From Bacteroidales bacterium (GTDB lineage Bacteria; Bacteroidota; Bacteroidia; Bacteroidales; Tenuifilaceae): 5,014 nucleotides of DNA. The stretch lies in contig DQHR01000176.1 of NCBI GenBank assembly GCA_003531155.1, positions 93,687 to 98,700 on the forward strand, given 5' to 3'. This document shows positions 1 to 5,014 of this stretch, one piece after another. The notes beneath the pieces are model-generated. The model saw only the letters and a list, made by a program, of their open reading frames with translations. It was not told where the DNA came from and ran no database searches. The translations under genes were made by a program, and so were the position numbers. Position 1 is the stretch's first letter. Each line of letters opens with the position of its first letter.

Positions 1-1602
1 GTTTTCAATACTTGTTTGGGCTTTTAGGCTTACAGTAAATGGTTCTTTAATGTTTGATAAATTAAAAACCTTTATTGAGTCAATGAGTGTATGGTTACTG
101 GAGATAATGCTAGACTTCAAACTAGAAGGACTCCTAAAGTATTGTCTTCTTAAGTTTAGCGCATCGTATCCAGTTGAAATTAACTTTACATTACCTAATA
201 ATGAGTCAGCATCTAATTTTGGAATAATTCCTATATTATAAATCTTGCTCGAAGCTGTCCTGCTTGAGATTGTTAACCATTCTATATCTTTCCCTTTTTT
301 TATGTAAAGCCCTTTATCATTTATACAACGAGGGGGCACCATTCCGACACTGCATAATGGATCTGTTGCATCTAGAGCAATAAAACTACTATCGATAGGA
401 ACAATTGCAATTACATAATTAAAAAAGTGTTGAAAAGGATAATTTGATTTTATTTTACCATTCCCTCTTGTGCTAATTATTAATGGATTAGCCTCAAGAC
501 CAGCAGCTCTTAGCATGGCTATGAGAAAAAGATTAATATCTGCGCTATTACCAATCTTACTCTTTAGGAATTCTTTGGGCTTTTGATTAGAGAACTTGCT
601 ATTTATGCCATTCCAGTTGAAATTCAATTTAATAAGATTGAAGACTTTCTCAGTTTTTTGGTAGGGTGTTAACATTGCCATATTCATTGTATCTAGAATG
701 TTTTTTGCTTGACTCTGAGAACTTTTCATATAGCCACCAAAAGTATCTTCATCTAAAACATCCTTAACCAGTTTGTTCCATGTTGTCATTACCGCCGTTT
801 TACTTCCATATATGTCAGAATATTCAGACATTTGGAAGTCAAGTTTTATGATGTAATCATCAGGAGAAGAAATAAAGGCTTCATCATTAAATGCAGGAAT
901 ATCTTTTAAAGTAAAAACGTAGACCACATCCTTCCAACTCACTCCAGCAAAATGAGTTTCCAGACCGTTATCCACATAACTTTTAATATCATTCAGTTTA
1001 TTAATCCCTTGTAAAATATATTGATAGGTGTAGAAAGGGATCATCTTTGTTGTATATTCACTAAAGATTGTAGGAATCCTCGATTGAAACTCCCAGCTTC
1101 TAAAATTGAAAAAGAAAGGACTTTCAATTGTATATTTTAATTCTATTACAGATCCTTCTTTTACATCTGGCATTGCTAATTTCTTTGTTTTCCATTTTTT
1201 ATTATTTTTTTCAACAAATACGTTTTTCAAATCTAACGGAGTACAACGAACCCTTCCATCTTCGTAGTTATATGTATTGCCTTCTATTTTAGTTACTGTC
1301 TCAAATCTATCGCCTTCTTCGTAAAAAGGGATGGCGAATTCAGCATACTTGATACCTGCTTTATTAAGAATCTTTATTTTTATTCTTCTTTCAAATATCA
1401 GTTCCAAACGTTCTTGAACATTTACTACAAAATACGACTTTCCAATATCGTAAATAACAACAGCTTCAGCCTTTGGATCCCGGCTATATGTCTTCATTTG
1501 AAATTCCTCGTTGCTATACTTACCAAATTCGTGAGTAAAATTCTGAGCTGTAACAAGTCCGCATGCTAGTGAGGCAATAAATGCAAAAAATAATTTTTTC
1601 AT
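1..1602 (-). CDS. DUF3857/transglutaminase-like exported protein, probably catalytically inactive (partial, C-terminus off window)
   Basis: Reading leftwards from ATG at 1602-1600, the frame stays open for 534 codons to the window edge, so the C-terminus is missing. Residues 1-19 form a signal peptide (MKK, a hydrophobic stretch, then Thr-Ala before Gln20), which sends the protein to the periplasm or envelope. The mature start (FGKYSNEEFQM, then a VVIYDIGKSYF stretch near residues 47-57) is typical of Bacteroidota DUF3857 proteins. A beta-rich DUF3857 region covers roughly residues 50-240, followed by a transglutaminase-like core at about 310-415 (WNG at 330-332, GNSADIN around 351-357, then MLRAAGLEANP). 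At the catalytic Cys position there is Ser353, and the usual His in the FN-His motif is Tyr396; an Asp remains in LDATD (411-414). I infer a binding or structural role rather than catalysis; substrate unknown. It lies 22 bp downstream of a paralogue and is probably co-transcribed with it. Family assignment is firm, function is not. Confidence 0.88.
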   Translation of the reverse strand, partial: MKKLFFAFIASLACGLVTAQNFTHEFGKYSNEEFQMKTYSRDPKAEAVVIYDIGKSYFVVNVQERLELIFERRIKIKILNKAGIKYAEFAIPFYEEGDRFETVTKIEGNTYNYEDGRVRCTPLDLKNVFVEKNNKKWKTKKLAMPDVKEGSVIELKYTIESPFFFNFRSWEFQSRIPTIFSEYTTKMIPFYTYQYILQGINKLNDIKSYVDNGLETHFAGVSWKDVVYVFTLKDIPAFNDEAFISSPDDYIIKLDFQMSEYSDIYGSKTAVMTTWNKLVKDVLDEDTFGGYMKSSQSQAKNILDTMNMAMLTPYQKTEKVFNLIKLNFNWNGINSKFSNQKPKEFLKSKIGNSADINLFLIAMLRAAGLEANPLIISTRGNGKIKSNYPFQHFFNYVIAIVPIDSSFIALDATDPLCSVGMVPPRCINDKGLYIKKGKDIEWLTISSRTASSKIYNIGIIPKLDADSLLGNVKLISTGYDALNLRRQYFRSPSSLKSSIISSNHTLIDSIKVFNLSNIKEPFTVSLKAQTSIEN

Positions 1603-1624
1603 ATTTGAGGTTTCTAGGTTCGTT

Positions 1625-3472
1625 TTAGATTTTGCTTTTTAAAACTATTACTTTCTTTTCAAAATCTCTTAATGAATTAATAAAGTTGTAGAAAGCGCTA
1701 TAGTCTGTCAAATCGCAGTAAACTGGGAATATTGATAGTTTCTTTATTACGTAAAATGTTTCCCCAACTTGCTTGGTTGTTAATTCATAATATCCGAAGT
1801 TAGTTTTAACGTTAACGTTTTCTGGGATCGTTTTTAAAACTAATTTATCAGGGAATTGATAAATTGCAGTATCGACATTATTAATGGGATATGGAATTTG
1901 AAGAGGGAATTTTCTATTCGATGGACGCTCAAAGGTATACTGAAGAACAGGGTTTAAAGTTAAATAGAAATCCTCTCCTAAAGGTTTTAATAATTTGTAA
2001 ATATTTAACTTTGAATTCAATCTAATTGTAGCTGAATCTCTGTTACTATTAATAATTTCCCAATTAATTAACTCACAATTTTGGAAGGGTACTAACTCCT
2101 TAACAATTTCATCTTGCTCTTTTTTATTATAATAATTATTTAGGGAATTATACTGCTCATAGTTATTGCCTCCAAAAATTAATTCCGTTTTGTAATCAGC
2201 GTTTCCTTGTTCATTGAACGAAATGAAAGTTTTTCGAGATAATGAAATTTGTTTTCTACTCGTAGTAGGAATATTTATCAATCTGCTATTATTCTGTTCA
2301 ATAAGTAAAGCCTTTCGATTCTGAATGCTTGAGCGAATATATCCAAAAGGCTCAGCCATAGAAGTATTTTCCAGCCAAACGGTATCTTTCCCAAATGGAA
2401 TTGTAAGAATTATATGGTTAAACTGAGGACAGGGCATTGATTCAATTAATTTTTCAGGCTCGCGAGAACTATTGATTAGCGTATAGTAACTTTTAATTCC
2501 AGCATATTCCAAAAGAGCCATCATATAGTTGGTTAGAGCTTTACAATCGCCATACTTGTTTGTTGAAACATATGTGGCCGGGTAAGCCTTAAATCCTCCA
2601 ATTCCAATTGATACATTTATATAGCGGGTATGATCTTGCAAATAGTAGTATAAAACTTTTGCTTTTTCTTTCGGGTCAGTAATATTCATTATCAACCTAT
2701 CAATAGTAGTTTTTTCAGAATCGGGGAGATCTAAGCTACCTTTGTTTAAATTCAAAAACCAATCGCCAAATTCGGCCCAACTATCTGTTCCTCCTTTCAC
2801 CCCAAATAGGAATTCTTTCGGTAGCACAACAACTTTAGGGATATTGTTCCCGAATGGTTCAGCGAAAATTTGATTATTATCTACCTTTTCATAGCTGGAA
2901 TAAAACACATACTTATTGTTGACGCCAGTTGTATCTGCGCTAATAATTTCTGAGCTGTTTACATATTTTTTAACTACACAGTCTTTGGGTAATATGATCG
3001 TAAGAAATGCGCTGCGAGTAGAAACTTTTGAAAAGATTACTGGAGTCCAATTAACTATTGATACGAATTGTGTTTTAGTTTGCTTGTATGTATAACAAAT
3101 CTTGTATGGATAGCTATTATGTTTAAGGCTAAAAGTTCTTACAAAATCATCCTCGTAAAGAGAATAGTTGGAGACCTCACTTTTATCGGTAATATCACTA
3201 TTTTTTAGCTTTCTAACAACGGTTCCGTTTGTATCTTCTATCCATGCATTAAGGTCGGATAGTTTAAGCATTTTTGAAAAAGGTATTTCAATCTCAGAAT
3301 ACTTCTCGCCACTCCGGTTATTTATTTGAAGTATAATAGTATCAATCTGGACTAGTTTTCCACTTTTTAGTTCGCATTGAGTAGAGTATTTTACAACTTC
3401 GCAATTAGACTGTGAGTAGCTGGCTAATACATTAAAAACAAAAAGAATAGGGAGTAAAACTTTATGGTTCAT
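1625..3472 (-). CDS. DUF3857 and transglutaminase-like domain exported protein, Cys-His retained
   Basis: Complete 615-residue protein. Residues 1-20 are a signal peptide (Lys4, then a hydrophobic LLPILFVFNVLA core), probably cut before Gln21, giving a periplasmic or envelope protein. A beta-rich DUF3857 region spans about residues 40-200. A transglutaminase/cysteine-protease-like core follows at about 260-372: YGDCKALTNYM carries the nucleophile Cys310, FNHIIL carries His353, and WLENTS (366-371) sits where the third residue normally lies, with Glu368/Asn369 rather than Asp. The remaining ~240 residues are beta-rich and end with the aromatic/Lys-rich tail common in this family (YNFINSLRDFEKKVIVLK), so the protein looks full length. 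Known family members share the fold of transglutaminases and related amidases, but substrates are mostly undefined; I do not assign a reaction. It is the first gene of a leftward pair with the paralogue that starts 22 bp after its stop. The ATG at 3472 is chosen because it starts the signal peptide; no Shine-Dalgarno is visible, as is usual in Bacteroidota. Confidence 0.9.
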   Translation of the reverse strand: MNHKVLLPILFVFNVLASYSQSNCEVVKYSTQCELKSGKLVQIDTIILQINNRSGEKYSEIEIPFSKMLKLSDLNAWIEDTNGTVVRKLKNSDITDKSEVSNYSLYEDDFVRTFSLKHNSYPYKICYTYKQTKTQFVSIVNWTPVIFSKVSTRSAFLTIILPKDCVVKKYVNSSEIISADTTGVNNKYVFYSSYEKVDNNQIFAEPFGNNIPKVVVLPKEFLFGVKGGTDSWAEFGDWFLNLNKGSLDLPDSEKTTIDRLIMNITDPKEKAKVLYYYLQDHTRYINVSIGIGGFKAYPATYVSTNKYGDCKALTNYMMALLEYAGIKSYYTLINSSREPEKLIESMPCPQFNHIILTIPFGKDTVWLENTSMAEPFGYIRSSIQNRKALLIEQNNSRLINIPTTSRKQISLSRKTFISFNEQGNADYKTELIFGGNNYEQYNSLNNYYNKKEQDEIVKELVPFQNCELINWEIINSNRDSATIRLNSKLNIYKLLKPLGEDFYLTLNPVLQYTFERPSNRKFPLQIPYPINNVDTAIYQFPDKLVLKTIPENVNVKTNFGYYELTTKQVGETFYVIKKLSIFPVYCDLTDYSAFYNFINSLRDFEKKVIVLKSKI

Positions 3473-3480
3473 ATATATTC

Positions 3481-3528
3481 AACATTTGAACTTGAAATTA
3501 TAATTAATTTGTGAGCATTCCAAATGTT
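3481..3528. repeat. Inverted repeat AACATTTG / CAAATGTT
   Basis: Two perfect 8-bp arms, 3481-3488 and 3521-3528, are separated by 32 bp. The near arm begins 9 bp upstream of the leftward start codon. The arms could pair in the mRNA leader or bind a protein across about four helical turns, but 8-bp A/T-rich arms also occur by chance. Confidence 0.35.
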
Positions 3529-3552
3529 TAAGATATATCGTTTTGCTCCGGT

Positions 3553-3571
3553 AATTGTTAAGTAAACGGAT
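3553..3571. repeat. Dyad TAAACG-N7-CGTTTA, possible operator
   Basis: A perfect 6-bp inverted repeat (arms 3553-3558 and 3566-3571, 7-bp spacer) lies in the middle of the divergent region, about 80 bp from the leftward start and about 140 bp from the rightward start. The 19-bp size and central position suit a dimeric regulator, and the arms contain CG in an otherwise A/T-rich stretch. No regulator gene is in the window, so the role is inferred. Confidence 0.35.
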
Positions 3572-3633
3572 AGAACGTTTAGAGAAGGCTCTTAATTAGT
3601 CAGATTGTTTAGCCAGTGACTTATTCTTCAAAC

Positions 3634-3649
3634 TTTTTAAATTTAAAAA
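3634..3649. repeat. Perfect 16-bp A/T palindrome
   Basis: The palindrome consists of five T, three A, three T and five A. It sits 63 bp before the protease start codon. It may be a bent or easily melted element near the protease promoter, but its all-A/T composition makes a chance origin possible. Confidence 0.35.
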
Positions 3650-3673
3650 ATAAATCAAGGGATAATTTCTCAA

Positions 3674-3703
3674 ACAAATTTTATACTTTCATTCACAAAT
3701 TTT
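3674..3703 (+). repeat. Direct repeat ACAAATTTT, 21-bp period
   Basis: Two identical 9-bp copies (3674-3682 and 3695-3703) lie 21 bp apart, close to two helical turns, with the second ending 8 bp before the protease ATG. They would fall in the leader or core promoter. The low complexity makes function uncertain. Confidence 0.3.
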
Positions 3704-3711
3704 CCTTCAAA

Positions 3712-5014
3712 ATGATTAAGAAAACACTTTTAATAATTGCTTGTATTTGTACCACAATAAGCACTATTGCACAAACAAATCAAGACCGGTGTAATCAGGG
3801 TAACTCGTTATTAAAAGTTGTTACAAAGTATCATTATCAACCTAAAGATATCAACGAGCAATTTACTAGATCTGTAATAAGAGATATAATGCAGACTCTC
3901 GATCCGCATGCTGTATATTTCCTAAAAGATGATACAACGAAATTATTGATTGAGCAGGATAAACTAAAAGAATACCTCCAAAACACATCATGCTCGTATT
4001 TAAATTTAGTTTCAGATCTTTTTAAAACTAGGCTGTTAGAAGCAGATACAATTATCAGTCAAATTCTATCAACTCCACTTAAATTGATGGAAAATGACTC
4101 CATTTCCTTTGATGATTATAGTAATTTAAAGTTCTCAAGCAATTCAATTAGTCTAAAAGCCAAGTGGGAGAAACGGCTTAAGTTCGAAATCCTCAATCTC
4201 CTCTTTAACCAAGTCGCAAGCGACAGCCTTATTTTTAATGAAAAAGATGAGGAAAAATTATCCAGAGTGCCTGAGATTACTGTTAAGGTTAAAGCTCGGG
4301 AAAAAAATAGTATAAAAAAGATACTCAACAAGCCTGAAGGGTACGATAACTATGTATGCAGTGTAATTCTAAATGCCGTAGCCCAAAATTTCGATCCTCA
4401 CACCTCATTTTTCTCAAAAACAGACAAAGAGAATTTTGATAATTCTCTTTCGAAAGAATCTAGTTCCTTTGGTTTTGAAATAAAGATTAACCAAAACGGA
4501 GATTTTCTGGTTGATAAAATAAAGCCGGGTAGCCCTGCATGGAAATCGAACAAGCTACAAATTGGCGACTACTTAATAGAAGCATCTGCTCAAGGTCGAG
4601 CAGCCCTCGATTTTACAAACACTGATTTTTATGAGGCGTCTAGTTTTATGCAGTCCTCAGATGTAAAAACTATTGTGCTTAAAGTCAAACATTCTAATGG
4701 TAAAATTGAAAGCATTCAGCTAACAAAAGAAAAGCTAGCCGTAGAACAGAATCAAATTCATAGTTTTATTCTAAAGGGTAGTAAAAAAATAGGGTATATA
4801 GCCCTCCCTGATTTTTATGTTGGCGAAGATCAAAGATTGCTTGGTTGTTCAAACGATGTTGCAAAGGAGATTATCAAACTGTTAAAAGAGAAAATTGAAG
4901 GATTAATTATTGATATTAGATTTAATGGAGGTGGTGATATGAACGAAGCGAATGAGCTTACTGGCTTGTTCATAGATGAGGGTCCTGTGAGTATTATCGC
5001 CGATCGATTTAGTA
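3712..5014 (+). CDS. Carboxy-terminal (tail-specific) processing protease, S41 family, Prc/Tsp-like (partial, C-terminus off window)
   Basis: The frame is open from ATG at 3712 for 434 codons to the right edge. Residues 1-20 are a signal peptide (MIKKTLLIIA onwards, cut after Ala20 before Gln21), so the protease should act in the periplasm. The order matches Prc/Tsp: an N-terminal helical domain of about 220 residues with LDPHAVYFL (D64-P65-H66), a second such motif FDPHTSFFS (D228-P229-H230), a PDZ domain at about 250-335 (FGFEI at 253-257; a KPGSPAW stretch; QIGDYLIEA at 283-291), then the start of the S41 peptidase fold (KIGYIALPDFYV near 359-370; GLIIDIRFNGGGDMNEA at 397-413, where the Gly triplet belongs to the conserved core). 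Prc enzymes use a Ser-Lys dyad lying further on, outside this window, so activity cannot be judged. Family members degrade or trim envelope proteins, with the PDZ domain recognising C-termini. It is transcribed divergently from the DUF3857 pair. The long N-terminal domain argues for Prc over the shorter CtpA type. Confidence 0.9.
   Translation, partial: MIKKTLLIIACICTTISTIAQTNQDRCNQGNSLLKVVTKYHYQPKDINEQFTRSVIRDIMQTLDPHAVYFLKDDTTKLLIEQDKLKEYLQNTSCSYLNLVSDLFKTRLLEADTIISQILSTPLKLMENDSISFDDYSNLKFSSNSISLKAKWEKRLKFEILNLLFNQVASDSLIFNEKDEEKLSRVPEITVKVKAREKNSIKKILNKPEGYDNYVCSVILNAVAQNFDPHTSFFSKTDKENFDNSLSKESSSFGFEIKINQNGDFLVDKIKPGSPAWKSNKLQIGDYLIEASAQGRAALDFTNTDFYEASSFMQSSDVKTIVLKVKHSNGKIESIQLTKEKLAVEQNQIHSFILKGSKKIGYIALPDFYVGEDQRLLGCSNDVAKEIIKLLKEKIEGLIIDIRFNGGGDMNEANELTGLFIDEGPVSIIADRFS

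Larger units (their letters stand above)
3473..3711. promoter_or_regulatory. Divergent intergenic region, presumed to hold both promoters
   Basis: These 239 bp separate the start codons of the leftward DUF3857 pair and the rightward protease gene, so both promoters should lie here. Neither strand has an exact match to the Bacteroidota -7 element (TAnnTTTG). The closest leftward candidate is AACATTTG (complement of 3521-3528), one base off and 49 nt upstream of the start codon, but without a TTG element at the expected distance. Neither start codon is preceded by a clear Shine-Dalgarno; the stretches just upstream are A/T-rich. Several short symmetric elements occur here and are listed separately. 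No ORF with a plausible start and length is seen, and no tRNA or structured RNA is recognised. Confidence 0.6.

Noticed and set aside
50..241. Plus-strand open frame of 63 codons
   Set aside because: It lies wholly inside the minus-strand DUF3857 gene, and its translation has no recognisable domain or signal; it is a shadow of the real coding strand.
1561..1563. Possible lipoprotein cysteine (Cys14) in the partial DUF3857 protein
   Set aside because: The context SLAC lacks the usual Leu three residues before Cys, and Thr-Ala before Gln20 gives a better ordinary cleavage site.
1603..1624. Terminator or promoter between the two DUF3857 genes
   Set aside because: The gap is only 22 bp, with no hairpin followed by a T run and no promoter-like motif; co-transcription is the simpler reading.
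3739..3744. Possible lipoprotein cysteine (Cys11) in the protease signal peptide, in the context IIAC
   Set aside because: The hydrophobic stretch before it is very short and the region continues to a good signal peptidase I site at Ala20-Gln21, so a soluble exported protein is more likely.
4116..4331. Minus-strand open frame of 71 codons
   Set aside because: It is antisense to the Prc N-terminal domain, whose plus-strand frame is continuous and matches the family; the hydrophobic look of the antisense product comes from Lys- and Glu-rich codons on the other strand.
1..5014. Mobile element, CRISPR array, toxin-antitoxin or defence system
   Set aside because: No transposase, terminal repeats, spaced repeat array, or small gene pair is seen; almost all the sequence is accounted for by three ordinary exported-protein genes.

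Overview
The window is AT-rich, and all three of its genes encode proteins with an N-terminal signal peptide. Two of the three predicted cleavage sites end in Ala-Gln, and none of the starts has a clear Shine-Dalgarno sequence. Together with the protein families present (tandem DUF3857/transglutaminase-like proteins and a Prc-type tail-specific protease), this points to a Bacteroidota bacterium. The genus cannot be fixed from the sequence alone.

Layout: positions 1-1602 (minus strand) hold a DUF3857/transglutaminase-like gene that is open at the left edge, so its C-terminus is missing. Positions 1625-3472 (minus strand) hold a complete 615-residue paralogue directly upstream of it. The two are separated by 22 bp and almost certainly form one transcription unit reading leftwards. 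Positions 3473-3711 are a 239-bp divergent intergenic region with several short symmetric elements but no exact Bacteroidota promoter match. From 3712 to the right edge (plus strand) runs a Prc/Tsp-like S41 protease gene. It is cut off before the segment that should carry the catalytic Ser-Lys dyad.

Functionally, all three products should be exported and act in the periplasm or cell envelope. The first gene of the minus-strand pair keeps the Cys and His of a transglutaminase/protease fold. The second has Ser and Tyr at those positions but keeps the Asp, so it is probably a non-enzymatic member. The Prc protease is read divergently; any link between it and the transglutaminase-like pair is only suggested by position. 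I see no mobile element, CRISPR array, RNA gene or defence system, and the coding content looks like an ordinary Bacteroidota chromosome.
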